Counted from the first letter of the stretch, positions 1-7,042 are shown. The stretch is 7,515 bases of DNA from JALOOE01 sp964423545 (GCA_964423545.1 CAYRFV010000273.1:1-7515), one strand, 5' to 3'. The notes: a model not told the origin generated them from the sequence alone. Program-made: numbers and translations.

Positions 1-1348
1 AGGGGAAAAAGGCCATGGGTGCAGCCACCCCGATGTTGACGCCGATGTTGCCGGCCTGCGCTTCGTAGCGGAACTTGCGCGCGGCTGCGCCGCTGCTCGT
101 GAAAACGCACGCCATGTTGCCGTACTCACCGCTGTTCACCAGAGCGATAGCGTCATCCACGGACTCGACGTGCATCATGCCCAATACCGGGCCAAACACC
201 TCCGTGGTCGCCAGGGTGGCGCCCGGCCGCACGCCGGCCAGGATGGTCGGCCCGAGAAAATTGCCCGCCTCATAACCTGGCACATGTACGTCGCGCCCGT
301 CCACCACTGGCTTCGCCCCCTCGTCCAGCCCACGCTGGATCAGCCCGGCGATGCGCGCCTTGCTTTGGGGGCTGATGACCGGGCCCATCTGCACCTCGGC
401 ATCCAGCCCATACCCGACCACGCGCGCGGCTGCAGCCTCCGCCAGGGCCGGTCCGAACACGCGATCGGCGTCCCCGACCGTGATCGCGAGGGAGGCTGCC
501 AGGCAGCGCTGTCCCGCGTTGCCGAACGCGCTGTCCGCCACAATGCTGGTAGTCAGCCGCACGTCGGCGTCCGGCAAGAGGATCAGTGGGTTCTTGGCGC
601 CGCCCTGGGCCTGAACGCGCTTGCCGTTGGCCGACGCGCGGGCATAGATATGCCGCGCGGTCGGAGTCGAGCCGACGAAGGTCACGGCCGCAATCGCCGG
701 ATGGTCGAGCAGTGCATTGACCGTCTCCGCGCCGCCGTTGACGAGATTCACCACACCCGGCGGAAAGCCGGCCTCCTGCAGGAGCCGGAACACCTTCTGC
801 ATCGTGAGCGGACAGCGCTCCGACGGCTTGACGATCGCGGTATTGCCGCAAGCCAGCGCGTAGGGCAGGTACCAAAACGGGATCATGCCAGGAAAGTTGA
901 AGGGGCAGATGATCGCGGCGACACCCACCGGCTGGCGGATCAGATACTCGTCCACCCCGCGAGCAACGTCTTCCGAGAAATCGCCCTGCATCATCATCGG
1001 GATGCCGCAGGCGACCTCCACATTCTCGATGGCGCGGCGCATCTCACCGGCCGCCTCCTCCACGATCTTGCCGTTCTCCTGCGTGATCGTGCGCGCGAGA
1101 TCATCGAAGTGCGTTTCGAGCAGGCTCTTCAGCCGGAAGAGGTGCTGGATGCGCGCCGGGGCCGGCGTGCGTCGCCAGGGATCGAAGGCAGCAGCCGCCG
1201 CCCGCGCCGCGCGATCCACCTCCTCGGGCGGTGAGAGCGGAACGCGCGCCAGCACTTCGGCAGTCGCCGGGTTGTGCACATCGAGGTAGCGGGACGCCGA
1301 TGGATCGCACCAGACGCCGCCCACGTAGTTCAGGATTTGTTCGGGCAT
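1..1348 (-). CDS. mmsA: MmsA-type CoA-acylating aldehyde (methylmalonate/malonate-semialdehyde) dehydrogenase, C-terminus cut by window edge
   Basis: This is an aldehyde dehydrogenase of the methylmalonate-semialdehyde dehydrogenase class. Family members use NAD+ and CoA to turn malonate or methylmalonate semialdehyde into acetyl- or propionyl-CoA in the cytoplasm. The 449 visible residues show the class signatures: CPFNFPGMIPFW (149-159, with Asn151), QGGAKNP (248-254), the nucleophile Cys282 in GNAGQRCLA, and EVFGPV (383-388). Gln stands where ordinary aldehyde dehydrogenases carry the general base Glu, as expected for the CoA-acylating class. The family is usually near 490-500 residues, so roughly 45 C-terminal residues lie off the left edge. 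The ATG at 1348 is preferred over the in-frame ATG at 1354, because GAGG (1355-1358) is 6 bases from the former and touches the latter. It follows the aldolase-like gene by 113 bases and probably ends its pathway. The family is secure; the exact semialdehyde substrate is not. Confidence 0.9.
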   Translation of the reverse strand, partial: MPEQILNYVGGVWCDPSASRYLDVHNPATAEVLARVPLSPPEEVDRAARAAAAAFDPWRRTPAPARIQHLFRLKSLLETHFDDLARTITQENGKIVEEAAGEMRRAIENVEVACGIPMMMQGDFSEDVARGVDEYLIRQPVGVAAIICPFNFPGMIPFWYLPYALACGNTAIVKPSERCPLTMQKVFRLLQEAGFPPGVVNLVNGGAETVNALLDHPAIAAVTFVGSTPTARHIYARASANGKRVQAQGGAKNPLILLPDADVRLTTSIVADSAFGNAGQRCLAASLAITVGDADRVFGPALAEAAAARVVGYGLDAEVQMGPVISPQSKARIAGLIQRGLDEGAKPVVDGRDVHVPGYEAGNFLGPTILAGVRPGATLATTEVFGPVLGMMHVESVDDAIALVNSGEYGNMACVFTSSGAAARKFRYEAQAGNIGVNIGVAAPMAFFP

Positions 1349-1354
1349 GGACAT

Positions 1355-1358
1355 CCTC
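1355..1358 (-). promoter_or_regulatory. Shine-Dalgarno site deciding the aldehyde dehydrogenase start
   Basis: GAGG on the minus strand lies 6 bases before the ATG at 1348. It directly touches the other in-frame ATG at 1354, which is too close for normal initiation, so the start at 1348 is chosen. Confidence 0.6.
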
Positions 1359-1461
1359 GTTTGGGGGCTCATTCACGGCATGGCAAGCGGGCGCGCGAAA
1401 CGACCTCGGGCCTGGCCTCGGCAGTCGCCGCGCCTTCGAGACGGGGCGCGAAGTGCATCTC

Positions 1462-2553
1462 TCATCGAGCCGCGGGCTTGTCGGGGTCGGGAAGCATGAA
1501 GTCGCGCACGAGGGCCACCAGCTCGTGGTAAGAGCCGATGAACTGCCGCAGCGTGCGCACCGTCGGGCCGAAGGCGTCGAACTCTTCCACCGCCATTCCG
1601 TCCGGCTCGTACGCGCGGCGAAAGTCGACGAAATGCCGCCGCAGGCTGTCGACGATGTGCGGCGCCACCGGGTCTCTGAAACGATCGATCACCTCTATGT
1701 CAGACGCATTGTAGCGCAGTTGCCACTCATACGGCATGGAAAGAATGACATCCCCTCCGATGTGCTCGGACCAGTGCAGATGATGGCGGTAGGCCGCCAC
1801 CAGCAGCCGCGCCCGATAGCCGCGCGCCTGGTAGATCCCGTAAGCGCGCTTCAGGCAGGCAATGCCGGCCCAGTCCGCATAGCCAGGCGTTTCGATGATT
1901 GCGTCCCGTTTCTCAAGCACATGCAGCCAGTCGTCCAGCCGGCCGACCATGATGGTGCACACTGGCGCCATGCCGGCTACGGCCAGCCCTTCCACCACGC
2001 GGCGGTTCAGCCCGCGCTCGATCGCCTCCGCGACGGCGAGCGCCTGGGGCACGGAGAAGCTGACCGTAGCGTTGACGTTGACCCCGCGATAGGTGGCTTC
2101 TTCGATCGCGAGCACGCCCGCCCGGGTGACGGGGATTTTGACCTGCATGTTGGGGGCCAGCGCATGAAACCGCACGGCCTGCGCCACAATCCGTTGGGGG
2201 TCCCGGTAGAAGGTCGGGTTCGTCTGAATCGAGATGCGCCCCTTCCGACCCCCTTTGCGCTCATACACCGGCAGCAGCAGCTCGGCGCCTTTGACCGCCA
2301 TCTCTTCGATCAGCCGCCAGGTGACCTCCTCCTCGTTCCAGGCTGCATGCTCCGCAATGATCTCAGCGATCCGCCTGCTCCAGAGGCGCATCTCCTTTTT
2401 CAGGACCCCCAGCACAATGGTGGGGTTGGTGGTCGCACCCACCGCGCCGTGCGCCAGGGCATACTCCAGCTCCTGGACCGAGCAGGAGTCGTTCCAGTAG
2501 TCGGTGGGCGTGGTCAACGCCATCTGATGGAGCTTGCTCTTGTACATGATCAT
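1462..2553 (-). CDS. Transaldolase-family protein with fructose-6-phosphate-aldolase-like active site
   Basis: This 363-residue class I (Schiff-base) aldolase belongs to the transaldolase superfamily. Visible motifs are Asp22 in NDSCS, GATTNPT (39-45), SIQTNP (108-113), the Schiff-base Lys139 in VKIPVT, NATVSFS (161-167), VGRLDDW (203-209) and AAYRH (253-257). By motif alignment with E. coli TalB, Arg205 and Arg256 match the phosphate-binding arginines 181 and 228, so a phosphorylated substrate is plausible. TalB Glu96 is replaced by Gln110, as in fructose-6-phosphate aldolase, and TalB Phe178 (Tyr in that aldolase) is Met202. The protein is longer than TalB (about 317) and much longer than the aldolase (about 220). 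Its ATG at 2553 overlaps the SDR stop (ATGA), which implies translational coupling; an ATG at 2547 is an alternative start. Retro-aldol cleavage or dihydroxyacetone transfer is inferred; the substrate is unknown. Confidence 0.87.
   Translation of the reverse strand: MIMYKSKLHQMALTTPTDYWNDSCSVQELEYALAHGAVGATTNPTIVLGVLKKEMRLWSRRIAEIIAEHAAWNEEEVTWRLIEEMAVKGAELLLPVYERKGGRKGRISIQTNPTFYRDPQRIVAQAVRFHALAPNMQVKIPVTRAGVLAIEEATYRGVNVNATVSFSVPQALAVAEAIERGLNRRVVEGLAVAGMAPVCTIMVGRLDDWLHVLEKRDAIIETPGYADWAGIACLKRAYGIYQARGYRARLLVAAYRHHLHWSEHIGGDVILSMPYEWQLRYNASDIEVIDRFRDPVAPHIVDSLRRHFVDFRRAYEPDGMAVEEFDAFGPTVRTLRQFIGSYHELVALVRDFMLPDPDKPAAR
2550..2553 (-). other. ATGA stop/start overlap between the SDR and aldolase-like genes
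   Basis: The ATG of the aldolase-like gene (2553-2551) shares bases with the TGA of the SDR (2552-2550). This arrangement normally means both proteins come from one mRNA by reinitiation at balanced levels, and it supports a shared pathway. A second ATG at 2547 could also be used. Confidence 0.75.
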
Positions 2554-3410
2554 ACCCCGCTGAACGCCGCAAAACCGCCATCGACCGGGATCACGACGCC
2601 GGTGACAAAGGCCGACGCGGGTGACAGCAGCCACGACACCGCGCCGATCAATTCTTCGGGAGCGCCGTAGCGTCCCATGGGCGTGTGCGCCACCACCGTC
2701 TTCCCGCGCGCGCTCAACTCGCCGGTGGCCGGATCGATGGCCAGAAACCGGCTCTGCTCGGTGATGAAGAAGCCGGGCGCCAGGGCATTGACGCGAATCC
2801 GCGGCGAGTGGTTCTGCGCCATGTAGACTGCCAGCCACTGCGTGAAGTTGCTGACCGCCGCCTTTGCCGCCGAGTAGGCGGGGATGCGCGTGAGCGGACG
2901 GAAGGCGTTCATCGACGAGATATTGAGGATCACCCCCTCGCCTCGCTCGACCATGCCCTGGCCAAACACCTGGCACGGCAGCAGCGTGCCGAGGAAGTTG
3001 AGGTCGAACACGGCGCGCACGCCCGCCTCGGTCAAGTCGAAAAAGCTCGGCGCAGGCGCAGTGCCGGCGCCATAGGGCCCGGTCGTCGCACTGGGATGAT
3101 TGCCTCCAGCTGCGTTGATCAGGCTGTCTGCGGGGCCAAGCTCGCGGCTGATCCGCCCTTGGGCAGCCATCAGTGAAGCGCGATCCAGCACGTCCGCCTC
3201 GACGAAGAGCGCTCGGCCGGGACCGCCCTGCGACAGAATGCGCTGTACGACCTTCTCGCCCTGTTCCACCGCCCGATCCAGGATCGCCACCTGGGCGCCC
3301 AGGCCCGCCAACGCGCACGCCATCTCGCCGCCCAACGCCCCTGCGCCGCCGGTGATGGCGATCGTCCGGCTGCTGAAATCGTATAGCTTGTACAATTGAT
3401 TGCGGTCCAT
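2550..3410 (-). CDS. uxuB: UxuB-type SDR oxidoreductase (D-mannonate oxidoreductase / fructuronate reductase family)
   Basis: This 286-residue classical SDR resembles the SDR-type D-mannonate oxidoreductases of Firmicutes (YjmF/UxuB). Those interconvert D-fructuronate and D-mannonate with NAD(P)H in hexuronate breakdown. The Rossmann glycine motif is TGGAGALG (20-27). Asp45 at the end of beta-2 favours NAD(H). The family-typical NAAGGNHPSATT lies at 99-110, DLNFLGTLLP at 136-145, and the catalytic set is Ser165/Ser166, Tyr179 and Lys183 in PAYSAAKAA. The PVDGGFAAFSGV C-terminus also matches that family. The length is normal and the frame is intact. An in-frame stop at 3432-3434 rules out much extension, so the ATG at 3410 is used, although its only upstream GAGGA is about 13 bases away. 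The stop overlaps the next gene's ATG. The transposase remnant lies just upstream. The family is clear; related C6 or C5 sugar-acid substrates are possible. Confidence 0.87.
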   Translation of the reverse strand: MDRNQLYKLYDFSSRTIAITGGAGALGGEMACALAGLGAQVAILDRAVEQGEKVVQRILSQGGPGRALFVEADVLDRASLMAAQGRISRELGPADSLINAAGGNHPSATTGPYGAGTAPAPSFFDLTEAGVRAVFDLNFLGTLLPCQVFGQGMVERGEGVILNISSMNAFRPLTRIPAYSAAKAAVSNFTQWLAVYMAQNHSPRIRVNALAPGFFITEQSRFLAIDPATGELSARGKTVVAHTPMGRYGAPEELIGAVSWLLSPASAFVTGVVIPVDGGFAAFSGV

Positions 3411-3427
3411 GTGATTGTCAGAATCCT

Positions 3428-3447
3428 CTGGCTACTACCAGTAGTAG
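3428..3447. promoter_or_regulatory. Short dyad upstream of the SDR gene, possible operator
   Basis: Two overlapping inverted repeats lie 18-37 bases before the SDR start: CTACTAC-CA-GTAGTAG (3432-3447, perfect 7-base arms) and CTGG-N6-CCAG (3428-3441). The 2-base spacer of the first is too small for an RNA hairpin, so a protein-binding dyad is the more natural reading. It may instead be a chance product of Tyr-Tyr codons at the end of the transposase remnant. No clear -35/-10 pair is visible nearby. Confidence 0.25.
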
Positions 3448-4264
3448 AAGGGTGGCGCCTTCCGAGGCACGACGGGTTTCATCCCGACCGGCTTGCGGGC
3501 AAGTGGCCATCTTGGTCTCCAGGTCGATCTGGAAGGCCGATTTGTCCACCTCGGGATCATCGGGCCGGGTCTGGGGTGACACCAGGTCAATCGGATGGTC
3601 CGGGTAGTTGGCGCACGCCGCTCGGTTCTCGCCGGAGCCGTAAGCACCGTCGCCAATGGCGCGCTCGACCGTCACGCCGACCTGTTCCTCGACCCGCTGG
3701 ACGGCTAGCAGCCGGTGCTGGCCGTCGCTGCCGGAGGCGGTCACATCGGCCACATCCAGAATCAACTCGCGCGCAGCGCTTCGACGGCTGCTTTGAACCC
3801 GTCGAAGCGCTGCGCCTGGCTTCTGCGACCACGGCGCATCTCGGGATCGGTGATGCTGATGATCCGATCAGGAGCCGTCCCTTCACCGATTTGCGGCTCG
3901 CCGTGTTCGTCGCTGACGAGGTCGTCGCCCAGGACCTTGGTCAACAGCCAGCCGGTCTGGCGCCGTCGGCATCATCCGCGTGCTGGCTGGCGACCGCCAG
4001 GGCCGCTTCGGCGTCCTGGACCAGCACCTTGAGTTGGGCGACCCGCTGCTGCGAGTCAGCCCACTCAATCTGGGCCTTGCGGTCCTGCTCCAGATAGATG
4101 GCGATCAGCCGCTGGACCTGCGGCGACAGCCCCGTACGCTTGGCCAGCACCGCATAGCCCAGTTGTCTGAGCAACTTGCGGATGCCTTTGCGGATCAAGG
4201 TGTAGGTATCCTGAACCGCACCGGCGCCTTTGGTCCAATTCGCGCGAGTTTCGCCGTACCCCGC
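3435..4264 (-). pseudogene. Decayed IS1182-family transposase, frameshifted and missing both ends
   Basis: Minus-strand translation gives an IS1182-like DDE transposase spread over several frames. Frame one (4264 to about 3960) reads GAGAVQDTYTLIRKGIRKLL then LSPQVQRLIAIYLEQDRKAQ. After a shift near 3950-3965, frame two reads TGWLLTKVLGDDL then RIISITDPEMRRGRRS and QRFDGFKAAV. After a shift near 3770-3790, frame three reads ELILDVADVTASGSDGQ, GDGAYGSGENRAA (second catalytic Asp near 3650), PIDLVSPQTRPDDPEVDKSA and MATCP (near 3500). A further shift near 3500 may carry on to about 3435. The N-terminal region with the first acidic residue and the C-terminal region with the catalytic Glu are absent, so it cannot be active. 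The intact genes on both sides argue that these frameshifts are real decay rather than poor sequence. The family assignment is from recognised motifs and is fairly firm. Confidence 0.82.
3771..3815. repeat. Perfect 17-bp inverted repeat with an 11-base spacer
   Basis: The plus-strand left arm GCGCAGCGCTTCGACGG (3771-3787) is the exact reverse complement of the right arm at 3799-3815, around an 11-base spacer (3788-3798). On the minus strand one arm encodes the conserved transposase QRFDG residues. The other arm coincides with the point where the transposase frame breaks. It would form a very stable GC-rich hairpin in RNA of either strand. No T-run follows on either strand, so it is not a classical intrinsic terminator. 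Confidence 0.8.
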
Positions 4265-4289
4265 TCACGGGGACTTTTGCATCGTTCTT

Positions 4290-5039
4290 CTAAGCGGCCT
4301 CTTCCACGATACGCCGCACCCAGAGGTTGCGGAAGCGCGTCGGGTTGGTGTGATCTTGCAGCATCAGCGGGCCTTCTGCCGGATGAGGCGTGTCGTAGTT
4401 CGAGACGGTCTTGTGGCCCGTCGGCCCCTGCGCCGCCCGATCATGCTGCACCAACACGCCATTGAGGAAAACGGTCAGTCTGGCAGGGGAGATGAGCTTG
4501 CCGGACGCATCCCAGCGCGGGGCGATGAAGACAATATCATAGGACTGCCATTCGCCCGGCTTGCGACAGGCGTTTACCAGCGGCGGGTGCTGGCCATAGA
4601 TCGCGCCGATCGTGCCATCTGAATAGGTCGGGTTGTCATAGTTGTCGAGCACCTGCACTTCATAGCGGCCCATCAAGAAAACCCCGCTGTTGCCGCGACC
4701 CTGGCCGTTTCCGACCACCTCTGCCGGGCAGGCGAACTCGACGTGAAGCTGGCAGTCACCGAACTGCGCGGTGGTCTGGATGTTGCCGGCGCCTCGAACC
4801 ACTTCCATAGCGCCGTTCTCGACCTTCCACGCCGCGGGATCGCCCGTCTTGGCGCTGACCCAACCCGCCATGCTCTGCCCGTCGAACAGGACGATCGCAT
4901 CCGAGGGCGGCGCGCCGGCTGTCGCGCCGGGCTGCACGATCGGCGGCTGGGGACGCGTCTTGTCGTGCACGCGCCACTTCGAGCCGGGGATGAACGGCGT
5001 ATCGAGATAGCCGTCGTAGGGTGTCGTCTTCGCTTCCAT
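4290..5039 (-). CDS. DUF1080 / 3-keto-disaccharide hydrolase family protein
   Basis: This 249-residue protein belongs to the DUF1080 family (3-keto-disaccharide hydrolase, concanavalin-like fold). Characterised relatives act on 3-keto-glycosides, splitting the glycosidic bond after a dehydrogenase has oxidised C3. Recognisable parts are LFDGQSMAGWVS (51-62), WKVENGAMEV (71-80), QLHVEFACP (97-105), GRGNSGVFLMGRYEVQVLDN (114-133), GTIGAIYGQHPPLVNACR (142-159), PGEWQSYDIVF (161-171) and LMLQDHTNPTRFRNLWVR (225-242). No signal peptide or lipobox is seen, so it is probably cytoplasmic, unlike many secreted family members. The ATG at 5039 is chosen for its strong AGGAAGGA site; the open frame to 5216 runs back through the end of GH42 and is not used. 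It follows GH42 by 55 bases, probably on the same transcript, and the truncated Gfo/Idh protein upstream is a possible oxidising partner. The family is secure; the reaction here is inferred. Confidence 0.88.
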   Translation of the reverse strand: MEAKTTPYDGYLDTPFIPGSKWRVHDKTRPQPPIVQPGATAGAPPSDAIVLFDGQSMAGWVSAKTGDPAAWKVENGAMEVVRGAGNIQTTAQFGDCQLHVEFACPAEVVGNGQGRGNSGVFLMGRYEVQVLDNYDNPTYSDGTIGAIYGQHPPLVNACRKPGEWQSYDIVFIAPRWDASGKLISPARLTVFLNGVLVQHDRAAQGPTGHKTVSNYDTPHPAEGPLMLQDHTNPTRFRNLWVRRIVEEAA

Positions 5040-5044
5040 GTTGT

Positions 5045-5052
5045 TCCTTCCT
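5045..5052 (-). promoter_or_regulatory. Strong Shine-Dalgarno site for the DUF1080 gene
   Basis: AGGAAGGA on the minus strand lies 5 bases before the ATG at 5039. It is the best ribosome-binding sequence in the window and fixes the start of the DUF1080 protein within a longer open frame. Confidence 0.7.
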
Positions 5053-5094
5053 TTGCTGAGATTGTTGGGGGGATCGATTCCGGTAACGACAACT

Positions 5095-7032
5095 TCATCC
5101 GGCAGGAGCCACCAACAGCCGCATGTCGACTCCCGCCACCTCGACCTGCGCACACGGCTGGCCCGTGAAGGCATCGCGCCAGCCATCGGAAAGCGCCACG
5201 GTGGCTGGGACGTCATGGTAGTTCAGCAGAAACAGCAGGCGAGCGTCGCGGCCTCGCCGCTCGTGGGCCACGACCCCGGTCGCAGTCGCCAACACGGGCT
5301 GGACGCCGGCCAGGTCACGAAGGTATCGCACGAACGCATCGAGCGCTGCGCCCTCCAGCACCGTGCCGAGGTAGATCACCTTGCCCGCGCCGTGGCGATT
5401 GCGTGTGATGGCCGGCAGTCCGGCCCGCCAGCCGCCAGCGAAGGTGGCCAACACCTCGGCCGTCTGCGGATGGATCTCGTCGGCCATGACCCGGGCCACA
5501 GCCGGAGCCATGCCCAGATCCGGCGCGGTCCGCAGCGGGACCGGTTCATGAAGCGGCGCCAGATCGCTGATCTCGATGCCGGTCATCTGCCGCAGCGGGC
5601 CGGGCCGCGGGACGTCAAAGCTGACGTTGAATTCGTCCACCACCCCGCTGGCCGCGGTGAGACAAAGAACGCCGCCCCCGGCCACAAAGCGCTCCAGGTT
5701 GGCTGCAATGGCGGCATCCACTACGAACAGCCGCGGTGCGATCACCAGCCGATAGCGAGAGAGGTCTTCGCGCGGGTCCAGCGCGTCGGTCGTGACGTTC
5801 TGGCGCACCAGCGCGTCGTGAAAGCGGACCGCATCCAGCTCAGCGCGCATCTCACGCTGTCCGAGGCCGAACTCGATCGCCCAGCGTGATTCATAGGAGC
5901 TGAGGAGCGCGACCCCGGCTTCAGGCCGGGTGCGGTCGATCAGATCGCCGACGGCCCTGATCTCCTGTCCCATCCGCTTCAGCTCGCGATAGCGGCGATT
6001 CTCCTGGCCACCGTGCGGCAGGATGCCGTCAGCGTGCTGCTCCTGGCCCCATCGGCACATGCGCCAGCGAAAAAAGTTGATGCCCGCTGCACCGTGGGCG
6101 ATGGCCCGCCACGCCCACAGACGCATCCATCCCTCTCCGATATCGACCGGGCCCAGGCGGGTGCACTGCTCCAACACCAGCGCCTTGCCGCGCGCGCCGC
6201 GGTAGTAGTCCAGGACAAACTCCGGCGAGCGGGCGGGGTAGTGGTTCAATCCGTTGATATCGAGAGCCGTCGCCATCTGGTGGTAGTCGGTGTGCTGCAC
6301 CATGAACGACTGGAAGTTCGTCGTCACCCACTTGCCGGGATCGCACCGGTGGATCAGATCGTAGCGCCAACGGGTGAAGTCCACGTTCAGCTTCGACATG
6401 AAGCGGCGGTGCTCCAGGGCGAGCTGCGGTGAGGGATGCTGCAGGCGATCGGGGAGGGGCGCGTCGGCGAAGTCAGCGCAGGTGAAGGACCAGAAGTGCG
6501 CCCCCCAGGACTCGTTCAACCGCTCGACCGTGCCGTACTTCTCCCGCAGGTAGGTGTGGAAGAGCGCCCGGCACCGCTCGCAGTAGCAGTCATTGCCCAT
6601 GCCGACCTCGTTATCCACCTGCCAGCCGACGATGGCGGGATGGCCGGCGAAGTGCTCGACCACAGCCCGGTCGATGCGCTCAGCGAGCCGGACGAACTCG
6701 GGATGCGCCAGGCCGACCAGGTACCGGAAGCCCGCGTTGTTGAGCTGGCCTTCGACGGTGGTGTTGTGAACGCCCGGATAGCGGCGATAGACCCAGGGCG
6801 GCGGCGTGCGCGACGGCGTGCACAGGATCACCCCGATGCCGTGGCCGGCCAGGATGTCGATCGCCCGGTCGAACAGGCCGAAATCCAGCCGGCCCTCCTC
6901 CGGTTCGATGACGCTCCAGGCAAACTCGCCCATGCGCACCGTGTTGACCCCGGCGGCCTGCATCATGCGGGCATCCACGGGCCAGCGGGATTCGGGCCAG
7001 TGTTCAGGATAATATTGGACACCGTAGTACAT
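5095..7032 (-). CDS. GH42 beta-galactosidase
   Basis: This 645-residue glycoside hydrolase family 42 enzyme should remove terminal beta-linked galactose, or related residues such as alpha-L-arabinopyranose, with retention of configuration. The (beta/alpha)8 catalytic domain covers about residues 1-375, opening with YYGVQYYPEHWPESRW. The acid/base is Glu142 in WQVDNEVG and the nucleophile is Glu288 in LVLEQCTRLGP; FFRWRMCRWGQEQHADG follows near 320-336. The trimerisation domain spans about 380-590 and a small beta domain ends the protein. Three cysteines of the GH42 zinc cluster remain (149, 151, 154 in DCYCERC), but the fourth is apparently Gly107. Length is normal for the family. No signal peptide is visible, so it is cytoplasmic and probably acts on imported oligosaccharides or glycosides. 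The ATG at 7032 is preferred over 7044 and 7050, because GAGG sits 6 bases before it. It leads the DUF1080 gene by 55 bases. Confidence 0.94.
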   Translation of the reverse strand: MYYGVQYYPEHWPESRWPVDARMMQAAGVNTVRMGEFAWSVIEPEEGRLDFGLFDRAIDILAGHGIGVILCTPSRTPPPWVYRRYPGVHNTTVEGQLNNAGFRYLVGLAHPEFVRLAERIDRAVVEHFAGHPAIVGWQVDNEVGMGNDCYCERCRALFHTYLREKYGTVERLNESWGAHFWSFTCADFADAPLPDRLQHPSPQLALEHRRFMSKLNVDFTRWRYDLIHRCDPGKWVTTNFQSFMVQHTDYHQMATALDINGLNHYPARSPEFVLDYYRGARGKALVLEQCTRLGPVDIGEGWMRLWAWRAIAHGAAGINFFRWRMCRWGQEQHADGILPHGGQENRRYRELKRMGQEIRAVGDLIDRTRPEAGVALLSSYESRWAIEFGLGQREMRAELDAVRFHDALVRQNVTTDALDPREDLSRYRLVIAPRLFVVDAAIAANLERFVAGGGVLCLTAASGVVDEFNVSFDVPRPGPLRQMTGIEISDLAPLHEPVPLRTAPDLGMAPAVARVMADEIHPQTAEVLATFAGGWRAGLPAITRNRHGAGKVIYLGTVLEGAALDAFVRYLRDLAGVQPVLATATGVVAHERRGRDARLLFLLNYHDVPATVALSDGWRDAFTGQPCAQVEVAGVDMRLLVAPAG

Positions 7033-7038
7033 GGACGA

Positions 7039-7042
7039 CCTC
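7039..7042 (-). promoter_or_regulatory. Shine-Dalgarno site deciding the GH42 start
   Basis: GAGG on the minus strand lies 6 bases before the ATG at 7032, which begins MYYGVQYYPEHW as family members usually do. The upstream in-frame ATGs at 7044 and 7050 have no comparable site. Confidence 0.6.

Larger units (their letters stand above)
3430..4264 (-). mobile_element. Partial IS1182-family insertion sequence remnant
   Basis: About 0.83 kb of an element that is normally 1.6-1.8 kb remains between the DUF1080 and SDR genes. I could not see terminal inverted repeats or a target duplication, as expected if both ends were deleted. It fills nearly the whole gap between two intact metabolic genes, so it either replaced an intergenic region or marks a join between two once-separate modules. 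The edges are approximate. Confidence 0.7.

Noticed and set aside
170..1234. Long plus-strand open frame of about 354 codons
   Set aside because: It is antisense to the aldehyde dehydrogenase, whose motifs are unmistakable. Its translation is rich in Arg, His and Ala with no recognisable domain, as expected for a shadow frame in GC-rich coding DNA.
1349..1461. Possible terminator between the aldolase-like gene and the aldehyde dehydrogenase
   Set aside because: Only a weak 6-bp stem (CGCGCC/GGCGCG with a 10-base loop) is present and no T-run follows it on the minus strand, so read-through is more likely.
1231..2670. Plus-strand open frame of about 479 codons
   Set aside because: It spans the gap and runs antisense to the transaldolase-like gene and the end of the SDR, with low-complexity composition and no family motifs.
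1462..3318. A 618-codon minus-strand frame that could be read as an SDR-transaldolase fusion
   Set aside because: Upstream of 2553 this frame is out of register with the SDR and gives Arg/Gly-rich nonsense. The true arrangement is two genes with an ATGA overlap.
3771..3815. The 17-bp inverted repeat as a rho-independent terminator
   Set aside because: The stem is strong, but neither strand has a following T-run.
5040..5216. N-terminal extension of the DUF1080 protein
   Set aside because: The extension runs back through the end of GH42, has no family similarity, and the start at 5039 has a strong Shine-Dalgarno site.
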